A stretch of 64,000 nucleotides of DNA from Coniella vitis. Taxonomy: Eukaryota > Ascomycota > Sordariomycetes > Diaporthales > Schizoparmaceae. The stretch is from assembly GCA_011317545.1 (NCBI GenBank), contig WUJK01000013.1:62001-126000 (forward strand), given 5' to 3'. Both the position numbers and the translations under genes were made by a program. Below are positions 10,245-20,760 of the stretch, one piece after another (positions within the stretch are counted from its first letter, which is position 1; each line of letters opens with the position of its first letter). The notes beneath the pieces were generated by a model. That model was given only the letters and a program-made list of their open reading frames with translations, ran no database searches and was not told where the DNA came from.

Positions 10245-11731
10245 ATGCTCTTCCAGCTGCGGCCGGGGGCTTCGGCCATCAGCACTGCAAGCCATGCGAC
10301 AAGGAGAATACGAACATCAGTCTGTGCCAAATGCTTACGGCAAGAGAGCCTCGATGTCAGAATATGCTCTCAACAGCGTGCTGCCTACCACAGCTCGCCT
10401 GGGCGTTCTTCCGCCCTCGGTGCAGCCGTCGCCGTGGCCAAGAATGTCGTGTCCAATGCGATATCCTCCCGCACTTCCAAGCTCAACAATGACCTAATGG
10501 GCATCGACCCGCTGCGGCTTGTCTCCAAGGAGATGAAGTTCTTGACTGGCAACATACGGAAACTCCTTGGCTCCGGACACCCCTCTCTCGACCGCGCCGC
10601 AAAGTACTATACTCAGGCCGAGGGCAAGCACATGCGACCTCTGATTGTGCTACTCATGTCCCGAGCAACCCATCTATGCCCCAAAGCGCCCGAGTCTCCC
10701 GACACCCACCGCGCATCTTCGCCGGCACAATACACGCCCATCCCTATCGACACTTCCATAACACCTCTCTCCATTCTCCGCGACCACAACCCCTCCACCG
10801 CGAATGCGCCTATCGCCGCAGAAGCTGACGTAGCGATTACATCCGACATTGACATCCTGCCTTCCCAGCGCCGACTCGCCGAGATTACAGAGCTGATCCA
10901 CACCGCTTCGCTGCTCCACGACGATGTCATCGACCATTCTGTCTCGCGACGCGGCTCGCCCTCGGCCAACCTCGAGTTCGGTAACAAGATGGCTGTGCTG
11001 GCTGGTGACTTCCTCCTGGGACGTGCGTCTGTGGCTCTTGCGCGTCTCCGCAATGCCGAGGTCGTTGAGCTGCTTGCCACCGTCATTGCCAACCTAGTGG
11101 AAGGCGAGTTCATGCAGCTCAAGAACACGGCTGCCGACGAGAAACGTCCAGTGTGGAGCGAGGAGGCACTCGGATACTACCTGAACAAGACCTACCTCAA
11201 GACTGCCAGTCTGATTTCCAAGAGCTGTCGTGCAGCAGCGTTGCTCGGTGACGCAAGTGCTGAGACGGTCGAGGCCGCCTATGGCTATGGTAAAAACCTG
11301 GGTCTGGCTTTCCAGCTGGTGGATGATATGCTGGACTACACTCGCTCTGAGGTTGAGCTCGGAAAGCCCGCTGGTGCGGACTTGGAGTTGGGTCTTGCCA
11401 CAGCGCCCTTACTGTTTGCATGGAGAGACCGACCAGAGTTGGGCGAGCTCGTAGGAAGAAAGTTTGCCCAGGAAGGTGACGTGCAGAAGGTGAGTTGGAG
11501 AATCCCTGTCGTTGGTGTGAATATGCTGCTTCAAACTTGGTTTACTGATTGGATGTGCACCCGATGTAGGCACGCCAAATCGTCCTCGAGACAGAAGGGA
11601 TTGAGCAGACCCGAGCACTAGCAGAGGACTATGCGCAAAAGGCGATCGATTGCATTCAAGACTTCCCCGACAGCGAGGCCAAAGAAGGGCTGGTGGAGAT
11701 GGCCGTCAAGACAATCAAGCGTAAGAAGTAA
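10245..11731 (+). CDS. COQ1: Polyprenyl (hexaprenyl) diphosphate synthase, mitochondrial
   Basis: Makes the isoprenoid tail of ubiquinone in mitochondria by adding isopentenyl units to an allylic diphosphate. Exons 10245-11489 and 11570-11731 (80-nt intron, GTGAGT...GATGTAG) give 468 residues. The first ATG in frame is at 10245; the preceding TTG is not needed. The N-terminus is basic and Ser-rich, as expected of a mitochondrial presequence, and KYYTQAEGKHMRPLIVLLMS is the usual family opening. The two Asp-rich metal-binding motifs are LLHDDVIDHS (first Asp about residue 226) and LVDDMLDYT (about 360). A Pro/Ser/Thr-rich insertion of about 60 residues precedes the first motif, as in other fungal Coq1 proteins. 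The second exon supplies the C-terminal helix ending in IKRKK. Chain length is inferred from the family, not from the sequence. Confidence 0.92.
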
Positions 11732-12873
11732 ATGTCCTGCAAGCTTCTCGCAGACACTGCTGCGACAGCGACGACATTGAAAAAAAGGGAAAGGGCGATA
11801 CCCCGATAACGTTGACAACCATTCAGTGCATTGCGCACTTGTATATAACAATTTGAGCGTTGTGAGATTCTCAAGTCGGGCCGAGAAGTTCAAGAGAGAC
11901 AAGAAAGCCTGCGTCGACGTTTAGGTCTTTATCCTACCGAAAGATCAGATGAGGCTCTCATAGACCGGGGGGAAAGAACAGAATGCTAGAGTCGGCTACA
12001 TTAGATGGGCATAGCATCACTAGGTATACTCGATGGGGCGGTCAAAAACAATCCACGCTTTTGCATGATCAAGGAGATATCAACGAACTAGCCGCCGTCA
12101 TCCACAGTCCAAGAATCAAACTTCTAAAAAGCTACCCATACTCGTAAGCCTATGTGCTCTCGTCGCCGCAATAGCTTATCGACAAACAAAAGCACATGCA
12201 GAAAGAACTGGTTTCTCAACCATAATTGGCAAAAGCTCTTGAACAGGTTCACGTTGTCGAACTTCTTGCCAGCCAGGATGCATTGCTTAGGCCACACGCA
12301 TGCACGGCCAAACAATTCCAAGTCTCCGTGGCCGTAAGCCGGACGCACACTTACCGGCCTTTTGCGCCCAATTTTCGAGCCAATTTGCGTTTCGTCGTCT
12401 TGACTGCTTGCCCTTGCCGTCAGCTTACTCTGAGGTTCAAGTCTCTAACTTTTTCGAAACTTTAGCAGCAAGGACTTATAATTGGTTCCTTTCTCTTCGT
12501 TGACTGGGCCCCGACGCGGAAACCCACGGGTGACCGGACCTGTCGCCCTGCGAGCATGAGTTTGTAGGCCACAAAATTGAGTGTGAGGAGGCCCTGGAGA
12601 TGGGCTTCACGATATGGCTCTGCCAGGCTACACTCGCCTGCACCATGAAGCCAAGATGATGAGGGTGATGTCAATAATTAAGAAGCATTATTCTGGTCAG
12701 TGCTCGTGGTTATTCAAATACCGGGCAAGGTAATTCACCTCGAACGATGGTTTTTGCTCCAACAACAACCTACTACAGCAGCAATTGCATCTTATCAAAC
12801 CAACCATCATCAATTCTCTCATTTTCTTCACAAGGTTCACAAGTGCAACCAACACAAAAATCCAAAACTCACA
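11732..12873. other. Intergenic spacer
   Basis: About 1.1 kb downstream of COQ1 and upstream of a small secreted protein gene. Short frames exist on both strands but none resembles a protein. The last 100 bases are CA-rich leader-like sequence (CAACAACAACC, then ACCAACACAAAAATCC). Confidence 0.5.
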
Positions 12874-13197
12874 ATGCAATTCACCACCTCCATAATCCTC
12901 ACACAAGCCGTTGCACTCGCAACCGCACACTCCACCGTCGTCTTCAGCTACCCCAGTCAAGCACTCAACACGACGGCCGTTGACGTTGCCGCCACAAGTC
13001 AGTACAGCATGCCAGCCACTGCGAGCAACTGCGAGACCGCCCAGATGATGGTCTTTGGACCTAGCACGTATGAAGCCACTATGCGACGGGGTACTTGCGC
13101 GGGCGATGAGTTGGCGCAGGTTACGGCGATGGTGATGGCCAGGTACTCTTTTCCCACCTGCGCTGCGGATGTGTTTGAAATGAAGCCTGCTTTCTGA
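12874..13197 (+). CDS. Small secreted protein, unknown function
   Basis: A 107-residue single-exon frame opening with a clear signal peptide (MQFTTSIILTQAVALATAHS), probably cut after residue 18-20. The mature part is about 88 residues with three Cys (in SNCETAQ, GTCAGDE and FPTCAAD), an odd number. I do not recognise a family. The upstream leader is CA-rich and the ATG sits in a CACA-ATG context, both usual for a real fungal start. It stands 350 bases from the convergent sedolisin gene, in a stretch of secreted-protein genes. It could be a small effector-like or cell-surface protein; nothing in the sequence decides this. Confidence 0.6.
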   Translation: MQFTTSIILTQAVALATAHSTVVFSYPSQALNTTAVDVAATSQYSMPATASNCETAQMMVFGPSTYEATMRRGTCAGDELAQVTAMVMARYSFPTCAADVFEMKPAF

Positions 13198-13547
13198 AGG
13201 GTTTTCATTCCAAATGAGATGGCGGGGCGGGGGAGGAAGAAGAAGAAGAAGAAGACTGGTCTGGAAAGTAATGAATTATGATTTGCGTTTGCGTTTTCAT
13301 TCCATGGCGTTCAAGGCATTCGGGATTCATGGGTATTGGCAGGACCAACAGCATTTATGATAATGATACTCGCCAGAAATTAGGAGACAGTAATCGAAAC
13401 CTGAAGTTCTTGAAACTTATGCTTGAGAATTGAATCAATTCTGTCTTATGCTCACGTCTATATACAAGACTTATATGACATGCTCCATCCGCACCCACAC
13501 CCACACCTATAGATACACACCCACACCCCCAAGACAGAGAAGACTGA
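13198..13547. other. Intergenic, convergent 3' ends
   Basis: Spacer between two convergent stops. It holds a GAA-type run at about 13230-13255 and a CACACCC-rich tract at about 13490-13530. No gene seen. Confidence 0.5.
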
Positions 13548-15675
13548 TTACTGCAGACTCAAGAACAGCTCCAGCATAGCCGGGTAGTTTGGCGTTCCCA
13601 GCCCAGTCACAGGATCCCAGCCGGGTTGACTCGAGAAGCCGTCCGTGTTGCAGCCCTCGTTCGTGCCCTCCGTCACATCATTCAGCACGTCCGGGTACGC
13701 GTACAGCGTCGGGTTGATGAAGCCCACGGGGCTCTTGCCCGCCGCGGCCAGCTCATTGTTAATGAGCGTGATGACGCTGCCAAACACGGGGCTACTCGCG
13801 CTCGTGCCGTAGACGTACTCCCACTCGCCGTCAATGGCAATCACAAAGTTGGCGCCGTTGGCACTCACATCTGGGAACGCGCGACTCGTCCCCGTGTTGT
13901 TGTACCGGCGGGCAGTGTAAGGAGGGGGGTACTCGGTCAAGAAGGTGTTGACGGCGTCGGCTTGGTACGAGGGAATGTCAAAGTAGTTGGAGAAGCCGCC
14001 GCCCGAGTAGATGACGGTCTCGCAGGCGGTCTCGGGCTGGGTGCCCGAGGCGAGGCTTGTGGTGATGTCTGTGCCGGTGGGGACTTGGGTTGCGCCCACG
14101 GAGGTGACGTACGGGCATGTGCCTGGGAACGTTGGGTTGAAGCGCACGCCGTCGTCGAGGCATTCGCCGTTGCCAGCGACGCCTGAGGGAACGCGTTAGT
14201 TCTTGGGAAGCAAGACGGTGAGAGCAGCAACGGCTGGACTTACCATCGTCACCAGAAGAGTACAAGACAGTCACGCCTGCAAGACCCAGCTTCATGTATT
14301 CATAGCATTGGCGCTGGGCATATGCGATGGTGAAGCTGGCCTCGGTTGTGCCGTACGATGTGGAAATCACACTGGGTGCCGTGTAGTTGCCGCAGTCCTG
14401 GTACTTGTAGCCTCCAATCTTGGTGTCTGGGTATGTTCCATCCACGCCAGAGACGTCGCCGCCGTCGTACGTGCAGTAGGATGCGTCAATGGCGTCGAGG
14501 AAGTTGTTGAAGGATGCGCTCTCTTCGTCGTCACCGGTCTGGAACAGGGTAACTTGCTGGGGATAGACAAGGGTCTATTGGGCGTTTGGTCAGTACGATT
14601 ATTGAATGAGATATTCTTTCTGTTGATCAAGGACCGTTATAGGAATGGGGTTGAATTACCATCGAGTACTCGAGGTCAAGGTCGGATTCACCGTTAAAGT
14701 CAAACGTTTGAATCAGCGACTGCGGCTTCCCCCCGTCCACCGAGTCCAGCGTAGGTCTCAACCCAACCAGATCGCTCGAGTAGTTGGAGAAGAAAAGGTC
14801 CAGATCACTGCCAAGGTACGACTGGTAGCCATACTCAACAATACCATAAGAGCTGAGGTTGTATGTGCCACTCGTCAGGTTGTAGAGCGCCCGCAGACAG
14901 TCGATGGTGATCGACGTGTCACAATCAGCCAGATCCGTGCTCACTTGGGTAATGTCGACCTTGGCGCCCGGCTTGGGCAAGGAGGCCGTGTTGTTGGCAG
15001 CAAGGCTGGGCAGGTCTCGCTTGCGTCGCTTGCGCATGAGCTCCTCCTGGCTCGGCCGCACAGGCATGTCAAAGTGCAAGGTGGGCGTGATCATGTCGAT
15101 GTGGGCGTCGCTCAGGTGGGAGGGAACGCTGTACTCGTTACACGCCACGTGCGACTGGCCGTGCTTGTGGTCGTAGTAGTAGTACTCGGTCTGCAACAGG
15201 TCCTCAAGTTCGGCGACCGTAGCATCGTGAACCTCGACCCAGCCCTTGTTGAAGTGGTGGGAGATGCGCTCGGGTGCAATGCCAGACTCTGCCAGCCATA
15301 CTGTGACGGAGTCAACGCTGTCTTGGCTATGATTGAGCACCTGTTAGCTGTGTGATATTTCAGAAAATAAAGAGTGTTGCTGCAGCCTCACCTTGGGGCA
15401 AACATTTCGATAATCTCATCTGCACTCCAGTGCTGACCATACTTGCTGCTGTGAGGGTTCGACACCTCATCCAGGTAGTATGGCCCCATGTCAAGATTTC
15501 TCTGCTTGAGTCCTACCCTCAGTGGCATCTTGATGTGACCCTCGACGCGATCGCGAGCCTGCCACCCCGAGGGGATGTTGTCGCGCTTCTCATGGACCAC
15601 ATGGCTGCGAGTAGCTGGTGAAGCAGAGCCCAAGATGGCCAGCGAAGCCAGCACAAACAGGGAGGAGGACCACAT
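13548..15675 (-). CDS. Sedolisin (S53, tripeptidyl-peptidase-like) secreted protease
   Basis: Secreted acid serine protease of the sedolisin family. Exons 15675-15392, 15326-14660, 14574-14244 and 14182-13548 give about 638 residues. A signal peptide (MWSSSLFVLASLAILGSASP) is followed by the activation prodomain (SKYGQHWSADEIIEMFAP, then SQDSVDSVTVWL) and a basic linker KRRKRD at the expected maturation site. In the catalytic domain Glu308 and Asp312 lie in GESDLDLEYSM, the oxyanion Asp is in LYSSGDDG, and the nucleophile Ser555 is in YGTSASSP. A likely calcium site lies near the C-terminus (DVTEGTNEGC, then GWDPVTGLGTPNY). All parts of the family are present, so I expect an active enzyme with tripeptidyl- or endopeptidase activity. 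Confidence 0.93.
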
Positions 15676-16838
15676 GGCGAGTGACTGTATGAAGAGTTAA
15701 TGAGAGAGACTCTTGCCGGACAGCTGCAATGAATTCATCATGTCTTGGAGGAGCGAAGCCTCTCTTATATGCCTCTTGGCAGTTTAGATGACTTACGGTG
15801 TTCGCGAACGACCTGCCCTGAAAGGCAAGACGATATATGCGTTCAGGACTAAGCATGTGGGCTCCATTTGTTAACCTTCCTCTTGTATCGTAGCATTATG
15901 ACTTGTTGCAGCTGTTTTTCGTAAGGATATCTGTCAACTTATCACATCGTAATCTTTGGCTGTCACCGGCTTTCGCCTCGAATGATTTATGGCTCTCAAT
16001 GAGGACAACAGGAGCGGGAAAAATCCCGAAAAGAGAGTTGTGTGCTTTTAACGATAGCATGATATCAGATCCTCATATTCCATCCTTTTGGAAAAGCTAG
16101 AAAGTACAGAGTGTATCCACGTATGAGTATGGCCCGTGAAAAGCGGCGTCGCAGAAAAGCTACCGAGACCATCGTGACTTGGCTGTTCTGTGCCTAAACT
16201 TCACGCATGCAGCCTGAAAGTCAGAACTTCTTTGACATCGGTGCCCGAGATGCCGAAGGAGCCTCGGCTTCTAGAAGTTTTCCAGATATTCAGGCACCCG
16301 TTAGAAATGCTCCGCGTAGATGCCCCCGACCTGCCTCATTCGGGAATTGTTACACGGTGGCTGACGCAGCCTTGTACTATGGACACCCACCCGACATCTC
16401 TATCTCAGTTCCAGAAAGAGTAGAAAGGGTGCTGGCGAGTATTCCTCCCCACAAATACAACATTCCAGGACTCACTCACTATCCCATTCTTGCAGATCCT
16501 ATCTCTTTCGAGGCGTCTAGAAATGTGCAGCACACTCCTTGTTCGCTGTCGATTTTGTAGTAGAGACTGTAACAGAAACACCTCCTCGATATGACTTCTG
16601 TATATCTGCTGTCAAAGGCCATTTTAGCTTTTTCTTTTTCATGCTTGCAAGCCTTGTCAGTTGTCGTGTATTGTGCCTGTGTTGATGGAAATCTAGAACA
16701 GTGAGCGAACAAATACACACAAGTTCAACATTTCGCAACGTTGGGTCTGTTATTATGTACGCTATTCAGGCGCCTTGAACGACAAGGGGTTTTCTCATCA
16801 TTTGGACCAACTTTCTCCCAAGTCCCATGCAAAAGGCC
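15676..16838. other. Intergenic spacer
   Basis: Upstream of the sedolisin gene and downstream of the carboxylesterase gene. An open frame of 117 codons at 16207-16560 on the plus strand resembles no family I know, so I do not call it. Confidence 0.45.
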
Positions 16839-18654
16839 TCAAGGCGTGGTGATGAGCGTCACCCCAGGCTCTGTACATGGCCCCTCCAAGCTCGCATTAT
16901 TCCCATTCACATACTGCAACACCTCCCCATCCGCGCCAAAACGCGCAGCTGTACCCCCATTCTCCTCGGACGTGTCGTACAGCGGCCAGCCGAGGTCGCT
17001 CAGTCCCGTGTCTGGGTCCTTGACAAAGGCTACGAGCATGTCCTGCATCTTTTGCGACGTCTGGGCCTCCAGCTCGCTCGTCTCGCCCGGCGCAATCGTC
17101 CACGTGCCAAAGAACATGTACAGGTCACTGTAGTGGTATGCGCCGAGCCAGGGCACGCCGCCGACAATGTTGGAGAAGTTGCCGGCCCACTGGTACCGCC
17201 ACGTCTTGAGGCGCGGACTGGCGCCCGTGCCGTTTGCGTAGAGCTCGTTGCGCAAGACCGAGGTGTTGTGTGCGCTGCAGACGGTCGACAGGGTGCTGGT
17301 GAGGACGGCTTGCTCCGAGGGCCCGGCTGTGTAGTTGTGGATGGGGTAGGCTACCAGGGCGGATGCCTCGCGGGCTGTGGTGCCGATGAGCTTGGGGATG
17401 GGTGCGATGCGGTTGGCGGCGTAGGCGGCCGGATAGTCGCTCAGGACGAACTTGTTGTCCGCTAGAGTGGAGGATCAGACACCCTTTTTTTCTCATCTAA
17501 GTGTAGAAAAGAAGACAAAGCAGAGCAAACTTACCTCGGCGCGTGAAATCAATGGCTGGCTGGGACGTGTTGACGAGCGTCGAGTTGTCCTGATACTGCC
17601 CGATAAAGTTCTCGAGCCGTGGATACGGCACAGTCCTCATACACTCGAGCTCCTTCTCGGCGTCGTCGAAGCCGCAGCCCATGTTCTTGGCCACGAACGA
17701 GAAGTTGGAGCCGGAGAAGTCCTGGTTGAGTTTGCGACCAACGGCCACTCCGGAGCTGGACACGGACGCTCGGATGAGCGGGTTCTGGTAGTAGCTGAAG
17801 AGGTACATGTCTGTCGCGCCAGCACCCGCCGACTGACCCCAGAGGGTGATTTTGCCCGGGTCGCCGCCAAAAGCCGCAATGTTCTCATATACCCATTCGA
17901 CGGCGAGACGCTGGTCCTGCAGACCGAAGTTGGTCGAGTTCCCCAGGCCCTTGGCATTGGGCGCCGAGAAGATGTTGACGCGGTAGTTGGTCGTCACGAC
18001 AATCATGCCGCCCTGCTGCTGGGAGCGGCTGACGAGGCTGGGCGGCAGCTGCGTGGGAATGTTGACGCTGCCCGTGACATCGCCGCCGCCAGTCAGGAAG
18101 TGCAGCACGGGCAGGCCCGAGCCAGCGGTGGCATTGGCGGGCGTCCAGATGGCGAGGGACAGGCAGTCTTCTGCCGAGTTTTGGGCCAGCGCTCCCGCGA
18201 GAAGCGACTCGCCATAGTTCACCACGAGATTGCCCGTGATATTAAGCGCCCATGCGGAGGGGACCGCAGTGACGTACTGGGGACACGCAGGGCCATAGAC
18301 GGTCGAGTCAATGACCTCGGAGGACGAGTCCAGTGGAGAGGGAGGCGCCCATCGACGCTTGCCAGTTGGCGGCTGGAAAGGGGGAGTGTCAGTGATTGGT
18401 GCTGGCGATGGATTGGATGCAATCGACTCTTGGAGGAATCTCTTGGGAGGAAACACAGCTTTGCTTGCCTTGGCATATGGCACATATTTGAACTGCCTGA
18501 CATCCGGATAGGTATCGTTCAGGGCACCCACAAAGGTGCCTGTGCGGGTTGAGACTGTGAGATTAGAGGCCGTCGTGCTGCCCATATCCAGGTATGGCAA
18601 TCCCTGGGCCAGGCGGCCACCACCCAGAAGAGCGGCGCAGAGGAAGCCTCTCAT
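16839..18654 (-). CDS. Secreted type-B carboxylesterase/lipase
   Basis: Alpha/beta-hydrolase of the carboxylesterase type-B family, probably secreted. Exons 18654-17535 and 17461-16839 give 580 residues. A short signal peptide (MRGFLCAALLGGGRLAQGLP) precedes a family opening with TRTGTFVGALNDTYPDVRQF. The catalytic triad can be read: Ser275 in LWGQSAGAGA, Glu405 in GTTAREASAL and His483 in LGAYHYSDLYMFFG. SAEDCLSLAIWTP is another family landmark. The oxyanion-hole segment reads LTGGGDVTG, where most relatives have HGGG, so the first position differs. Several N-glycosylation sequons fit a secreted protein. The substrate is not predictable; esters, lipids and detoxification are all possible. 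The start at 18654 is chosen because it gives the signal peptide; the longer upstream frame does not. Confidence 0.9.
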
Positions 18655-19755
18655 GATGCACTGCACAATGATATCACACAATCGCTCTTGGCTCTGGAGA
18701 CTCTGGGCAAGAAGAGGGCTGGCTGCAACCGTGGACTGCTTGCCGTATCGTACGAGCAAGCTTGGTCTATTTACCAGCCTTTTATACTTCTACAAGCGAC
18801 CCCATGGCCTTTTGGGCTCAGAGAACGACCCTACCAAGTGTCCGTTATCAATTTATGTCCAAGACTTGGGAGTCGGTCCGAAAGAAATGCACCCCAACCA
18901 TGGCGTACAATGTAGCGCCATGGTACACAAAGGGCACTCATGGATCTGCAGGCTCTCCTCCTTAGCAGCCCGAGCGGGGTTTGCAAGCCAAAAGGATCGT
19001 GATGGTTGTTGCAGCGGACCTAGTGGTTCGCCGTTTGTGGAGATGTCATCGCTGGCAAGCCAGCCAAGCTATGCAAGTATGGGCCCAGTCGAAAAGTCTC
19101 GCGACGTCACGGTCATCGTACGGCGGTGCGTCTGTGGTAGCTAATCTGGGGATCCCCACAAGACAGAATGCGGGGAAAGAATGGGACAATCGAACTTGTT
19201 TTTACTCAACAGCCCCGGGTGCTGGTCATGGGATCGCCAACGACAGTCAGTTAAGCGAGCGACTGGTCCGGTCGCCTTATAAGCGAGCACGGCGTCGTCC
19301 CGCTCGGGTGTCGGCTTATGGCGCCCGGAGATCGCTGCGAATGCGGCGCCGAACATCTCTTTCTAGGAAATGGTCTCCGTCATAGTCGAGCTTCCTTGTA
19401 CATTAGTAAAGGTCCTTCACAAAAGCATCGCGATGTAGTAGAAGGAAGGGCAAACAAGCAGGTATGTAGCCTCGATATCCGAGTAGCGAGCGAAACATAT
19501 CGATCTATTCGTCAAGCACAACTCAACTATCCCAAGTAAATCAAACGCCGTTACGCCGCCCAGACCACTTTTATCCTGAGAAGACCAGACGAAGAAAGCC
19601 AGACAGCCAGACACCTATAACCACTACGCCCAAGAATGAATATGAAAACAAAAACCAAACCAGATGATCAACAAAAACCAAACCATGCTAGAAATGAAGA
19701 CAAAGATTCTACACCCATAACACCCTGGCAATACCGTCCGCCAGCAAACCACCAA
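18655..19755. other. Intergenic spacer
   Basis: Promoter side of the carboxylesterase gene and 3' flank of the next minus-strand gene. Frames on the plus strand between 18680 and 19540 have no coding features I can support. Confidence 0.45.
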
Positions 19756-20760
19756 TCACAGCTTGGGAATCTCAGTAAACGTTCCAAAAGCCACCGCTGA
19801 CACTGTGGCCTGTTGCGGAACAATCGTCGGCAGATCCCTCTCTTTGATATAGCTTTCCACCTTGTTCTTGGCCTTCTCCCACTCCTGCGTGAAGTTCATG
19901 TTGTTCAGCTTGGCCAGTCCATTGTCTGTCAAGGTCGATGCCTCCGTGCCCAGGCTGTTCGCCACGTTATCGCCTATGTTCTGGCCAGCGCTGTTGACAA
20001 ACGACTTGAACATCCCATCAGACGACTCAGCGGCTGGCTCATCGTTAGTCGATGACTGGCCTTGGGTCTCGGTCGCTGATGGCTTGTCGGTCCCTTTGGC
20101 GGTCTCCTCAGATGTCGTGGTCGGTTCCTCGGCAGCGCTGCTGCTGCTGCTGGATGATGCCGTTTCTGGAGTCGTGGTCTTTTGGCCAGCAACACTGCTG
20201 CTTGCAGATGCTGTGGTTTCTGGGGATGCAACAGCTGCATCCGTTGCAGTCGTCATGGTCTCCGAGGAAGTCGCCGTGATACCCGCCGCCGCCGCCGCCG
20301 CCTTCGTCGAGGTAGTTCCGATACTGGTAGTAGCGGGGACAGCAGCAGCCGTATCCCTGGTCGTACTCTCTGCTGTGATCGCCTTGGCAGTAGTGCCTGG
20401 TGAATTCTCCGCCGCCGCCTTCGACGAAGCAGCAGCCGCAGCCTTGGCCTTTTGCTGCTGCTGCTGCTGCTCCTCTTCCTCATCTTCCGTATCCGTCGAG
20501 GATGAAGTGCTTGACGTCTTTGACTTGGACTTGAATAGCCCACGGGCCTCGATGTTGCCCAGAACATCAGCTTCAATGGAGCGTGCGACAGCTCTTAGAG
20601 CCTCACTCTGCGCCTCGGTCAACAGAGAGCGCTGAAGCTCGAGGGCGCCATCCTCTCCGACGGCCCTCAAGTTGAAGGAGTTGTCGATAGGAATGGCGGT
20701 TGCGATACCCGAAAAGGTCGCGCTGGCAATGAGCGCAAAGGTAGCCTTGGTGAGCAGCAT
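19756..20760 (-). CDS. Secreted Ser/Thr/Ala-rich low-complexity protein
   Basis: A 334-residue single-exon frame. Residues 1-22 form a signal peptide (MLLTKATFALIASATFSGIA). Residues about 25-75 are ordinary sequence (EAQSEALRAVARSIEADVLG). A long low-complexity region then runs to about residue 255: an acidic/Gln stretch (DTEDEEEEQQQQQQKAK) followed by Ser, Thr and Ala runs. The last 75 residues again look folded (GMFKSFVNSAGQNIGDNVAN, then FTQEWEKAKNKVESYIKERD). Ser/Thr-rich linkers like this are usually O-mannosylated and typical of cell-wall or secreted proteins, but there is no GPI-type tail. I do not recognise a family. The repeats come from GCT/GCC-type microsatellite DNA, so length probably varies between strains. 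Confidence 0.65.
   Translation of the reverse strand: MLLTKATFALIASATFSGIATAIPIDNSFNLRAVGEDGALELQRSLLTEAQSEALRAVARSIEADVLGNIEARGLFKSKSKTSSTSSSTDTEDEEEEQQQQQQKAKAAAAASSKAAAENSPGTTAKAITAESTTRDTAAAVPATTSIGTTSTKAAAAAAGITATSSETMTTATDAAVASPETTASASSSVAGQKTTTPETASSSSSSSAAEEPTTTSEETAKGTDKPSATETQGQSSTNDEPAAESSDGMFKSFVNSAGQNIGDNVANSLGTEASTLTDNGLAKLNNMNFTQEWEKAKNKVESYIKERDLPTIVPQQATVSAVAFGTFTEIPKL

Noticed and set aside
16207..16560. 117-codon plus-strand frame between sedolisin and carboxylesterase genes
   Set aside because: Composition is not clearly coding and no family is recognised.
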